A stretch of DNA of 64,000 bases from Anaeramoeba flamelloides (lineage: Eukaryota > Metamonada > Anaeramoebidae), in the NCBI GenBank assembly GCA_027625915.1, contig JANTQA010000030.1:868001-932000 (forward strand), read 5' to 3'. Positions within the stretch are counted from its first letter, which is position 1. Each line of letters starts with the position of its first letter. Shown here one piece after another: positions 23,361 through 34,578 of this stretch. The notes under the pieces were generated by a model. That model was not told where the DNA came from, made no database searches, and worked only from the letters and a program-made list of their open reading frames with translations. Made by a program: the position numbers and the translations under genes.

Positions 23361-25013
23361 TACAAAACTTAATTTATTAATAAGAAAAATATCATCCTTT
23401 TGTTTTTTTTCAAAAAAAACTTTTGAAATATACTTAAACATAGATACCTTTCTTGCAATCTTTTGAAAATCAAATAGTTATTAGACAGTTGTTTTTAAAA
23501 AACAATAACAAACCAAATAAAATTAATTTTAATTTTAAAACAGGTGATACACCCGTTCCAAAGATATCGTGAATTTTTTTCTAAACTAAAATTCAAAATT
23601 TTCCACACAGCTAAAACAGCCCAAATGATCACAATAATACAATTTCATTTAAATTCGAAATAAATTTTCATTTTTTGAAAAATATGAAAATTATTTTTTC
23701 ATCTTTTGGTTTTTGTTATTCATTTCATTTTTTGAATTACGTAACTTGTCTGGTTGGATCAAAATTTTTTTTGAACAATTGATATTATGTTAAAGTTGAA
23801 TTGTTCCAAATAGAAGAACTCAAATAAAATTAGTTGGTAGTATCTAACTTTTGATTGATCAATATTCCTAATAGAATTTCAACAAATTTAGCAATGGATT
23901 TTTTTGTACTTATCTCAAAAATTTTTAACACACCGATGATTTATTATTATTGATATTTATTTATTTATTTTTTAGTAAGTATAGTAATTTATAAAAAAGT
24001 GTTAACATTCCAATTAGTGAATGGTTCTGATTTTATATTTCTTCGAGAATTAATTAAATAAGTTTTTTTCTTCACAAATTGAATTTTGGTGTGTTAAAAA
24101 TTTTGAATTGGGGGTTATATTGGATTTTGATACTGAGATAGATTCTTGAAAAGGTCGAATATAAAGAACAAGAAAGATCATATTGAAAAAAAAAGAAAAA
24201 AAAAAATTGGGTAATATAAAACATAATCTCTTGATATGATCAAAAATTTTTTTAGTCTTTTTACGAGTAAAATTTATACAGTTACTTAATGAATTTTCAA
24301 TTTTTCGAGCATTTTGGGATCTGAAAATTTATTGTTCAAATATCAGAAAATTCTCTTGGCTTTGGACTTATTTGTGATCTTTTTTTTTTTTTTTTTTCAA
24401 TAATATCTTTCTTATCCTCATATTCAACTTTTTAAAAAATCGGTTTCCGCATCAAAATTTGATTCTTATAAAAAAAAAAAAATCAAGGTTGACTTGGAAC
24501 AACTGTATCAGATGGCTGTGCTAAAAATCTTCAATTATTTTAAATTTTTTGATTGCACAATAAAAATTTATTATACAAACAAAAATTATTTCAGAATAAA
24601 AAAACAAAACAATTATCATCATATATCTCTTTTAGAATATCTTGACCCCCCATATATAAACACCACATAATTACTGGATCGAAATAAATAGTTTGGCTTA
24701 ATAATTCCTCTAATTATAATTTTTTTTTCAGCAAAACCAGAAAAAAAAAAATACAAAACAATCAAAATAATAATCATTTTTTATTACATTAAATAACTTT
24801 AAACAAATCAATTCCACGTTATCTTACATATACGAAACATTTTTTTTTTTAAACAAAAAAAAATTAAAAACAAAAACACTTTTTAAATCATATCCAAATA
24901 ATATTAATTTCTTATATAATAACTATATTTATTCAATTGTTTTTTTAATTTTACTTAATAGAAGATTTTTCAAGTAACATTTTTTTTGGAAATTAATCGT
25001 TTCACTTTTAAAA
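23361..25013. other. Intergenic region upstream of MMS19
   Basis: AT-rich. The part around 23700-23910 resembles 63690-63890 (shared GATCAATA, ATTTCAACAAATTTA and similar blocks), suggesting that a larger repeat surrounds MITE A. The last 200 bases are the presumed MMS19 promoter and leader. Confidence 0.5.
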
Positions 25014-28000
25014 ATGGAAAGTATAATAAACGAAATTGAAAAACAAATAGATAGAATTTCCCAATCTATTAGCGAAGATAAGAATCTTAAATTTGAAGAA
25101 ATAATCAAAAATTTTGAAAATGAGATGGATTTAAATAATGAAAAAATTAAAATTAGATGTAAATTTTCTTTCTTTTCCCAGATCGCCTCTTTTCTAATTT
25201 CTTTGTCTCATCAAGATTCTTTCTTTTCCTTACACAACACATAAACAAATTATATTAATATTCATATATGTTTCTGCATGTATGTATACATTTGCACTTA
25301 AAAATATTTATATCATTGCTGATCGATCTATTCAAAATATCTAAACATATTAAAATACAAATTTATAGGGATTTCATCCTTTACAAACTTGATCAAATCA
25401 AACACAGATGAATATAATAAACAACATTTAGACTTTATCATAAATTTTTATCTTTCAAAAATACATGATTATTCTGTGCTTTCTGCCTTAGTTGAAGGGT
25501 TTCTTTACTTGATCAATGACTCGTCCTTGCCAAATCAATATACTGAAATGATATTAAAAAATATTTTGAAACATGTTCATGTCCAAAGTCTATGGCAACC
25601 AGCTCGAAATAAATTTTTTCAATTAGTATTAACCTCATTAAAAATCCATTTAGAATGTATAACTCAATTTTCAAAACCCTTTCTTGAAGGGGTAATTGAT
25701 TTCATTGATGGGGAAAGGGATCCACGAAATTTATTTTTAACTTTTCAAATTTTTCTGAAACTTTGTAATGAATTTCCAGATCTAATTCCAAACCAAGCAC
25801 GAGAAATGATTTCAATAATATCAAAATACTATCCAATTAATTTTAAAATGCCAAAAACTTTAAAATTAAATTTCACTTTAAACGAATTAAATGGTTTAAT
25901 TGATGGTTGCTTCTGTGCGCATGATTCATTTTTAAATTATTCGCTTCCGTTTTTACTTAAAAAATCTGCATCTCATTCTCGCGAAACAAAATTAAAAAGT
26001 TTAAATACAATAAAGTATTGTCTAACAAAGTTTGATTCAGAAAGCGTATCTAATGTTTCGACTAAAATTTTCAATTCTCTTTATTATGAACTTGAAAATA
26101 ATGCCACGGATAATGAAATGATTAAAAGCGGGGTACAAATAATTTCATCTTTAATTAATAAATTTACAAATAATGATCAATTAAAAAATTTTTTCAAACA
26201 AAACATTCTTCCAAAAGTAACAAAATCAATATTCTTTGCCAAAAATGTTCAAGTTGCTAATGTTCCATTAAAAATTTTAATCAAAATTTGTAATCATGGA
26301 ATAATTAGAGAAATTGTAAGAAATTTTATTTTCCCATCTTTAATATTAAAACTTGAAGAGCTGGAAAAGTTACCTGCACACTTGGCAATTTTGATTTTGA
26401 AATTGGGGAAAAGTATGTTAAAAATCCATCAAAATGTGGAGATTAGCGAACTTTCACAGCAAAAAGATCAAATTTATCAAATGTTTAAAATTTATTCTTT
26501 ATTACCTTATCAAACATCTATTTTTAAAAAAGAGGGAGGGGGTGAAAATACTAACGAAAACGAAAAAGAAAAAGAAAAAGAAAAAGAAAATGAAAATGAA
26601 AATGAAAATGAAAAGGAAAAAGAAAATGAAAATGAAAATAATATGAAAGATGGAAAGCAGCAGGAAACGGAAAAAGAAAAGGAAAGGGAAATGGAAATAG
26701 AGATTAAACCGGAAATGATTAAATTGACGAAAATTGCACTTCGATTTTGTACGTATACTGCAACATTCAAGAATTTATTTGAGGAAAAAATTGAAAATGA
26801 AATTTTTCAACAAACAATAGATTTATTAGATCAGGGATTAAATTTAAAAGGAAAACTATTTTTTCTAATTCATAATTCTTGTATTAAATTATTAATATTA
26901 CTGGGGGGAAATAAACAAAATATTCCCATTTTAAAAAAAAAAATCATTTCACCATTAATAAAAAAATATATAAATTTTTATCTTAATAATGGTGAAAAAA
27001 TAAAACCCAACATAGATAACAAAATGATTCTTGAAAATGAAAAAGAGAAAGGAACGGGTAAAATAAAGGAGACAAAAGATGAAATATATAATCAAAATGA
27101 AAATGAAAATGAAAATGATATTAATTTAAAAATTATTTCTTTATCAAGTTCCCCATTGTACATGGAAATCATTTTGAACAAATTAATAAAATTAATAAAA
27201 CTTGAAAATAATTCTATTTTAAAAATAATAAAAACTTTTACGAGAATAATTAACAAAGGCAATTCGATTGATTGTCAAAATATTATCAATAATTTTTTTC
27301 AAAAAAAATATTCTAATTTATTTTTAATGTTTTTAAAACAACCAAAATTATTTTGTAATTTTGATTTAGATTTTACAAATAATTTATTAAATGTTTTGAA
27401 TTCACAAATAAAAATCCAATTATTTGAAAAAATTAAAAAAATTCTATTTAATCCAATTCTTATTTCAAACGATTTCAAACCTTTAAATCTTTCAACCAAT
27501 TATTTTGAACATTTTTCTTTATTTCTTCTTTCCCTAGATCAATCATATTTATCCACGGTTGAATCTTTTGAAATAATTTTTAATTCTTTAATTAAATTCG
27601 TCCAAATTAATAACAATCCAAAATTATATTCTTTTTTTTGTTTAACAAAAATTTTTTCGATTTATTGGCAAAATAATTTCAAAAATAATAAAGAAATAAT
27701 TTCAAATTTTTTGGATAACACCTTATTAAAATTATTAAAGGGTAATGACAATGATAATAAAAATAATAGTAATAATGAAATAAAAATTGAAATGATTAAT
27801 AATTATCAAAATTATTATTTGTTCTCTTGGATAATTAAATCGGCATTAATAACTAACAAATTAGATATGGCTAAAAGGTATTGGGAAACCCTATTAAAAA
27901 CAATTTCTAATTTACAATCTAATACTTTATTGTTGAAATGCTCTAATATTATTTTTGAAAAAAATATGGAAATTTCGATTTTGCAAGCTGATTGGGAAAA

Positions 28001-28550
28001 GAAAATTGATCTATTCTTTAATATCATTTTCCCAGATCTACAATTAAGATATAAAAAATCGGTAGAAAACGATTCTAAAAATGTGACAAATCTATATTTA
28101 TTAACAATTTCGATAGCAATAAATAATATATCAACTGATTCCTTTATTGATAAAATAAACAATATTTTCCCAATTATTTCAAATTTGTTTCTAATATTAG
28201 AAAACCTTCCTTTTAAATCCTCTGACAATGAAATACAAATTCAAATAATTATATCCTTTTTGGAAATATTAAAAAAATTATTAAAAGATCCAAATTCAAA
28301 AATTGAAAAAATTATCTCTGACTTAATTCCTTTTATTTTACAAAATACTTCATTTTCAAATTCAATGAAAGTTAGAATACATTCTATTCAACTTTTAAAT
28401 TTGATTTTATTCTCTTTCCCCAAAGAAAATATTCTCAAATTTAAAAAATTAATTATTGAAGAGCTTAAAAATCCAATCAACGATAAAAAAAGAAAAGTGC
28501 GAAGAGAAGCTAGAAAATGCAGAAACTGTTGGATTATGATGAACGATTAA
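25014..28550 (+). CDS. MMS19: MMS19, cytosolic Fe-S protein assembly targeting factor
   Basis: Two exons: 25014-25158 and 25369-28550. The 210-base intron starts GTAAATTTTC and ends TTTATAG; the junction codon is TGG, and the product is about 1,108 residues. MMS19 is a HEAT-repeat scaffold of the CIA targeting complex that delivers Fe-S clusters to DNA polymerases, helicases and other nuclear proteins. Evidence: the N-terminal family signature FIDGERDPRNLFLTFQIFLK followed by ISKYYPINFKMP, and the C-terminal KRKVRREARKCRNCW end that matches the last HEAT repeat of the family. KEKE/NENE inserts break the middle (nucleotides about 26555-26700 and 27035-27120). Length is close to human MMS19 (about 1,030) once the inserts are removed. 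The ATG at 25014 is the only start that gives a continuous N-terminus. Confidence 0.87.
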
Positions 28551-28714
28551 GTATTTTACAGTGTCTATACTTTTTAAAAAATAATGCGGGTGGGGGGTAT
28601 TCTTTATTTAATTATTTGCCAATGGTTCCTATTTAAAAAAATTAGAATAATTTGCTTTATTGATTTTATCTTTATTTTTATTTTTATTTTTATTTTATTT
28701 TATTTTTAATAATA
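28551..28714. other. MMS19 3' flank
   Basis: Short AT-rich spacer with a tandem TTTTTATTTTTATTTT tract just before the MITE. Confidence 0.5.
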
Positions 28715-29298
28715 AGGTATTTCCAAAAAAGTGGGGCATTTTTTTTACATTTCATTAAAAATAATCTGTGTTAGCGAATGTATTCATTAATTGACATTAC
28801 CAAATTAAGTTTAATATTAATACCGATTGAATAAATGACTAAGGTATTTATTTCAAAATATATTGGATGAAATATTTTGAAAAAATGAAAAAAAAAATAG
28901 CACTTTTTTTTTTGGTAAAAACAATGTACAACCAATTTCAATAAAAAACTGGAAATATGGAAATATAACAAATAATTTTTTAAACAATTAAATGTAGTTA
29001 TATGTTTTCAATTCTATTTGAAAATTTGTTGAGATTAAACAAGTTATGAAAATGATTTTTTCTATCAAAAAGAAAATAATAAACAACAATTTTAACTTCA
29101 AAAAAATATCAGATAAAATCAAGATCAGAAATTTTAATATTATTTATTTATGTAATACAATACTAAGAAACAAATTGAATCACTATCAAGAATCTATAAA
29201 TGGTGGTTAATGATTTTGGATGTTTACATACTTTTTTGAAGATCGAATTTAAAAGATATATTTTAAAATAAATTTGCCCCACTTTTTTGGAAATAGCT
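28715..29298. mobile_element. MITE family A, copy 2 (best preserved)
   Basis: 584 bases with clear terminal inverted repeats: AGGTATTTCCAAAAAAGTGG at the left; the right end is its reverse complement with one mismatch (AGCT for AGGT). Flanked by TA at 28713-28714 and 29299-29300, as in Tc1/mariner-type insertions. No transposase frame inside. It lies about 165 bases behind the MMS19 stop. Confidence 0.85.
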
Positions 29299-29794
29299 TA
29301 GATATTATTTGATTTATTGGGTATTCAAATCAATTAAATTAAATTAAATTATAATAAGAGATATGTGAAGGTGCGTTGCGTAAAATGATAAGAGTCAAGT
29401 GTGTGGTTAATCCATGTTCATATAGGCTGGGTACACAACGAATATTAATGTTAATAGTAACATTCATATGAAATAAATATTTATTATTAATATTATTTGT
29501 TTTTTTATTGGTTGGGTGAAAATCAAAGATGTGCTTACATCAGTTAAGTTTTTGTAGCGTGCAGCGGGTTTCGAAAATTTGAAAGAATATTGTAAAATCC
29601 AAGATATTAATATATTCTTTTAAACCCTGTAAAAATTAACAGCGGTTTCGCCAGTGTTTTAGGTAGGCAGTGTGAAGAAATCTATATATTTCCCAAATAA
29701 AATAAAAAAAATTCGAGAAAAATGTCATTAGTGTTTTTTATATTATATCCAAGAACTAAAAGGAAAATTTCTTAAATTTGTTTTTGTTTTCTTA
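29299..29794. other. Less AT-rich island of unknown role
   Basis: Around 29365-29450 and 29540-29680 the sequence is markedly less AT-rich than its flanks (GAAGGTGCGTTGCG, GTAGCGTGCAGCGGGTTTCG, AACAGCGGTTTCGCCAGTG) without a long frame. It could be a small RNA gene or a remnant of a former gene. I recognise no known RNA fold. Confidence 0.3.
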
Positions 29795-30470
29795 AGGGAT
29801 TAGTATCACCATAGATTTCTCTATAATCAAAGTATGTTGTAATTGGGTGTAAATGGTATTAATGTACCATGTCTCATGTAGCTCTAAAAAATTTATAATA
29901 AATCCTGTTGCACAAAAAATTATTACATTTTTTTATGAATGATCAGATTAAAAAAGTATCATTTTGTGGAATTTTTTTTTTCATTCCTTTTCCGAAATCT
30001 AAAAATAGAAACCCAAATAATATTATTCTGGTATTTAATAATCCATATTTAGAACTTTTAAAAGTAATTATTTTTATAATTTTTTAATTGTAAAGGATAG
30101 CTCAATAATCATCAACACAAAAAACCTCAAAGACTGATTATTTTTGTTTCTTTTTTATATAGCTAATTGTAACACCAATATGTTTTCAATATTTCACAAA
30201 TAATTTTTCAAAAAAATCTATTTAGTTAATTATTTAATTTATTCGAAAAAATTGAATTTTTTTAGCAATTAATCAATATTTTTAAAAAAAATTTAAGAAA
30301 GATATATTGTAACTTAGTAGTCCAAAAATTGGTAATCTAGCCTTTAAATTTGTACCAAAATGTAGATTTTTTTCTGAAATTCTTGGGATTTTTCTTTCAC
30401 AAGAATTAGGTTTATTTGATAAGATCAATAAATAGTATTGCCATGCAATTCCAATTTTGACTGTCATACG
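29795..30470. mobile_element. Transposon family D, copy 2 (inverted, uninterrupted)
   Basis: The reverse complement follows 15240-15865. Shared landmarks are the TTAAGGGATTAG end at 29795, the AAACCCAAATAATATTATT block near 30010, and on the minus strand the peptide KIPRISEKNL followed by TNLKARLPIF (about 30395-30330), which matches KNPRIYENNL/TNLKVKLSIF in copy 1. It lacks the 0.4 kb MITE found in copy 1. The far end runs into, or was cut near, the piggyBac-like MITE at 30570. Confidence 0.55.
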
Positions 30471-30569
30471 AATTATGAGCAAATAACAAGGTTTTCCTTT
30501 ATGGAAATATATTCATTTTTGATTATTTGTCAACAAAAGTGACTACAATAATAGGATTTTTTTACTTTA

Positions 30570-31003
30570 CCCATTACGAAAATTGGACTCATGTAAAAAA
30601 TATTGGCTAACTGTCGGGTGTGTGTGTGGGGGGGGGGGGGGGGGACAAGCCAATATGGTGACAACAATATATAAAAGAGAAATAGGTTTCTTTAATTAAA
30701 TTTTAAAATCGAATTATGAAGTTACTAAAAGATTGTAATGTACTTTTTTGATAAAAAAATGAGAAAAAAATTATTTCATTTTTTGAATTTTTTTTAAATA
30801 AAATCATTTTATCTTTGAAATTTTTTTCAAAATATTCCAAAATTTTTGAACAAAAGTATTTAATATTTATATAACCTTTTTCCCTAATCCAAGTTCTTAC
30901 CTCTAAAGTCAATTTAAATCTGAACCAAGAATTTTATATTGCAAATTCCGATCTTTAAATACCTAATCTTGAAAAAAAAAATCAGTCATATTTTAGGAAA
31001 GGG
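30570..31003 (+). mobile_element. piggyBac-like MITE, copy 1, with G17 hairpin
   Basis: Begins CCCATTACGAAAATTGGACT after TTTA (30566-30569) and ends GGAAAGGG before TCAG. It aligns along its length with the inverse of 44208-44622, which has intact TTAA flanks. Unique to this copy, the arms ATATTGGCTAACTGTC and GACAAGCCAATAT enclose a GT repeat and 17 consecutive G (30628-30644). No coding capacity. Confidence 0.75.
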
Positions 31004-31490
31004 TCAGAGTGTACCAAATGGGAGACCAAGTTAAGTCAAGAATATAAAACTTAAAAAGTTTTTTTCGCAAAATTCCTGTCTTTTTCTGATTTTGTAAAAT
31101 TATCGATAATTAAATCTGGTTTGAATCATATGAATCAAATTTTCATTGCTTATCAGCACTTAAAGTTCTGAAATTGTTCATTAGTCATTATTCTTTTTCA
31201 AGATAACCAAATTTATGAATTTTAAATGAATTTTTTACTTCTCAATTTTGTAATTCATCTTATAAGGTTTCCTGATTTTATGAGTACTGTAACTTTACAA
31301 ACAGAAAGCAAATTTTCTCGTTTAATAGGAGAATTAAAAAATAAGAAAAAAAAAAAAGTACAAGTTAATACTTGAAATGCACCCTTTCTCTGATAAACAA
31401 ACATGAAAATTTCAAAACTTTTCTCAAAAGAACTTGTTCATTTTTTGCTCTTTTTTCCGAATTTTTTTATCGACACTAAGACCAAGCACA
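31004..31490. promoter_or_regulatory. Upstream region of the GPCR gene
   Basis: Non-coding leader and presumed promoter. A short frame beginning with ATG at 31403 runs through the start of the GPCR gene in another reading frame and would act as an upstream start if the transcript includes it. No defined promoter motif is recognisable. Confidence 0.3.
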
Positions 31491-32489
31491 ATGACAAAAC
31501 TGACACCTCAACAAAAAGATTTGCTTCATCTAATCATTTGTGTTCTTCTCATAATCTCGATGATAGGATATTTGATCATTATTGCGCTTTATCTAAAATT
31601 TCCACAACTAAGAAAATTACATCGAAAATTATTGTTCACATTAGCCATTTATGATTTTATTTCAGGAATCACCTTTTTGGTGCCATCGTCTCGGAAGGAG
31701 GAGTTGTGTAAAACCCAATCCTTTTTTGTCACCTTTTTCACGTTACTTCCGCCGTACTGGTCCTCGATTATTGCCATTTTCACGTGGCTGTTGGTGGTCT
31801 ATCATAAAACAAAAAAGGCGCTGTCAAGGTTATACATCTATGTACATTGCTTCATTCTGCTCTTCTCCTTTATATTCTCGCTGCTAAGTGTGCTAACAAG
31901 TGCAAACAAACCGCTGGAGACTGACTGGTGTGTTCCTGATCAAATCTGGATGATTTTGACTTATTCCTGGTATTGGCTTTGTATCTTGACTTGCTTTGTT
32001 TTTTATCTGCTGTCTGTTTTCAGAATCAGGAAATTGTTTGTTGAGTTGCAAAAACTGGACAAAGGGAAGAAAACAGAAAGGAAAAGCGAATTGGTGATCC
32101 AATTGAAAATGTTGTGTATCCCGTTAACCTTTATTTGGTCTTATGTCTGGCCTTCGATTTGTAGGGTAATGGAATTCCATGACAAGACGCCTCCAGTCTG
32201 GCTTGCCTTTATGCATGGTATTAACTTTCCTCTTTGTGGCTTCATTTATTGTTTAATTTTTGTTTTTTTTACATCATCGGTGAGGAAACTATTCTTTGGT
32301 TGGATAGCATGCAAAAAAAGTCACAGCTACAATCTTTATTCAAAGAAAAACAAAAGTTCTTCTTCGCCCTCCTCTTCCTCTTCTTCAGAATCAATGCCAT
32401 TTTCAGACACATTTAGTGAGACCGATTCTAGTTTTGATTTTGAAAAGAACACTCAAGTCATTAATGAAAATACCAAATTAATTGACTAA
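31491..32489 (+). CDS. Seven-transmembrane cAMP-receptor-like GPCR
   Basis: 332 residues, ATG at 31491, TAA stop, no intron. The frame is open farther upstream, but only with a non-ATG start and no membrane segment. Seven hydrophobic segments are visible, near residues 11-36, 46-62, 77-104, 115-137, 151-176, 203-228 and 237-260. A Cys in the first outer loop (ELCKTQSFF) and WCVPDQIW in the second suggest the usual disulfide. The sixth and seventh segments (FIWSYVWPSICRVMEF; LAFMHGINFPLCGFIYCLIF) resemble the Dictyostelium cAMP-receptor (class E, Dicty_CAR) pattern. The tail (about 275-332) is Ser-rich and acidic and may be phosphorylated. The ligand is unknown; cAMP itself is only one possibility. 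Confidence 0.68.
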   Translation: MTKLTPQQKDLLHLIICVLLIISMIGYLIIIALYLKFPQLRKLHRKLLFTLAIYDFISGITFLVPSSRKEELCKTQSFFVTFFTLLPPYWSSIIAIFTWLLVVYHKTKKALSRLYIYVHCFILLFSFIFSLLSVLTSANKPLETDWCVPDQIWMILTYSWYWLCILTCFVFYLLSVFRIRKLFVELQKLDKGKKTERKSELVIQLKMLCIPLTFIWSYVWPSICRVMEFHDKTPPVWLAFMHGINFPLCGFIYCLIFVFFTSSVRKLFFGWIACKKSHSYNLYSKKNKSSSSPSSSSSSESMPFSDTFSETDSSFDFEKNTQVINENTKLID

Positions 32490-32613
32490 ATGACAATTTA
32501 TAAATAAAAATTGTTTTTTATGTTTTCTCTCTTATTCATTATTTTTAATTTTTTTCATAATGTATTTTTAATTGTTGAATGTTTTTTTGGGAGATTTCAA
32601 ATAATGCCCTATT
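32490..32613. other. GPCR gene 3' flank
   Basis: Short AT-rich spacer containing the presumed polyadenylation region; no other feature. Confidence 0.5.
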
Positions 32614-33213
32614 TGTGGGTATTTCAATAAAAATGGTGGATTTTTTTTAAGATCGATAAAAAATCCTCTTTTTTAGTGGATCTATTTGTAAATTGGCAAT
32701 ATAAAATTAAGAGTGGTTTTTTTATGTATCAAATCAAAATTTATGGTATTTGTGTTTCAAAATAAGTTGATCATACTATTTCTAAAAAATGAAAGAAATT
32801 TAAACACTTTTTTTGGAGAAAACAAGGCACTTTTATTTTGAATAAAAAATTGTATTATGATAAGGATATAAACGATTTTTAAACAATACCATGCTTTTAT
32901 AAGTTTTGATCTTGTATTTAAATAATAATACAGATTAAACTTCTTTGGAAAAACAATTAATTACTATCAAATAAAAATAAATAGCCACTAATAATTTTCA
33001 TATCTAAAAACAATTAATATATAATTGTAAACAGAAACTTTTCTATCTCCAATTAAAGTACTTTCTAAAGTATTAACAGATTCTTATATTATGAGTAACT
33101 AATAAATGATTTTTAAAAATTTTTGAAATTTCAATAAAAATATGTAAAGTTTCATAAAGATCTTTTAAAATTTAAATGTCCATCTGTTTTAGAAATAATT
33201 TTAATACTTATTC
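32614..33213. mobile_element. MITE family A, copy 3 (decayed)
   Basis: Begins GGGTATTTCAATAAAAATGG and follows the family order (TTTCTAAAAAATGAAA, ACAAGGCAC, TTAAACTTCTTTGGAAAA) to a weakly kept right end, TTTTAGAAATAATTTTA. More diverged than the 28715 copy, so older. Confidence 0.55.
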
Positions 33214-33892
33214 CATAAGTTAATTTTTTTTTTTCACAAATATGAAAATGTTAAGAATAATTGTTTATTATTTATGATAAAAATTGAATCCTTGAAAAGT
33301 CAAAAAAATAAATAAATTAAAATGGAAAATTGTGAAATAAAAAAAAGTTTATTAACCTGAATTTATGAAAAAGATATGATAGCTAGAAATAGTATACCCA
33401 TAATTCTATAAGGAAAAATGTGATTTAGCGTTTGTCAGAATTTTAAACGATAAAATAAGTTATTATAATTCTAATGAGAATTTTTAATCAGTTACTTACT
33501 TTGCATAAATTCAATTTTTTTTTCATCTTTAAAAATTTTGTAATAATCACGAAAACAATCAAAATTACAATTGTGTAGATTTCTTACAGATAATCTCTGA
33601 TTATTATTCTCTTTTCTTTAAAAAAAAAATCGAGAGGATTGGTTCTGGAGTGAACACAGATTGGCCAAGCTTTTCCAAATTTATTATAAAATTTTCTATA
33701 TCTAGTTTATTGAAAAAAGAAATCATGTTGATTTTATGACAAACAATGTTTTCAAACTAATAAATTGATCCTCATAAAAAAATAAATCTTTTAATTTAAA
33801 TCCCCATAGTAACAAATTTTAAAAAAAAGGTGTCAGAATATCGGTTATAAATATGCCACTTTCAAAATTGCGCAATTAAATACAAGTCAAAT

Positions 33893-33935
<43 letters not shown>

Positions 33936-34547
33936 CACAATTTCAAAATAATTGGTCCATTAAAAATCAAATTTTGAAAATAAATATTTTTATAAATTGA
34001 AGTTATCGATAATAATAAAAAAATTACTATTTTAGTATATAGTTCCTATCACTGGAAATATTTGTTTTTCTTCTATAAATAAAATAAAAAAAAAGTAAAA
34101 ATAAAAAAAAATAAAATTGGGCAATTTATTTTACAATTTAGTCTAGATGGGCACATATGTGTATTTTTGAATATAAACCTGACTAATCCATGTATTCATA
34201 TTTTTAGTAATCATTAAAAATTGTATTTAACTTTTTATAAAATAAAATTAAAAACCACAAAACTGGGGAAAGATTTTTTTAAAAGGTAAAATAAAAATAA
34301 AAAGTAGACTTATACATTAGAGAATTTGATAATATCTTTACCAAGTCACAATAAAGTTTCACAAATTGTGATCATCTTTATCAAATCAAGGTATTGTTGA
34401 TATTGGTGAAAATCAAAAATTCCATGATAATATCACAAATCATGATAATAAATAGAATTCAGATAATATAACTTTATCGTTACTTTTTCAAATATCTAGT
34501 CGAATCCTTTATTATTACCGGTTGTATAATAGTGATCATTTTAAATT

Positions 34548-34578
<31 letters not shown>

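Noticed and set aside
26510-26770. Ser/Phe-repeat minus-strand frame
   Set aside because: Antisense shadow of the KEKE/NENE insert in MMS19.
30703-30912. 69-codon minus-strand frame
   Set aside because: Lies wholly inside the piggyBac-like MITE and is not kept as a frame in the second copy.
31403-31654. 83-codon frame with ATG before the GPCR start
   Set aside because: Overlaps the GPCR in another frame; no hydrophobic core or family pattern. At most an upstream start.
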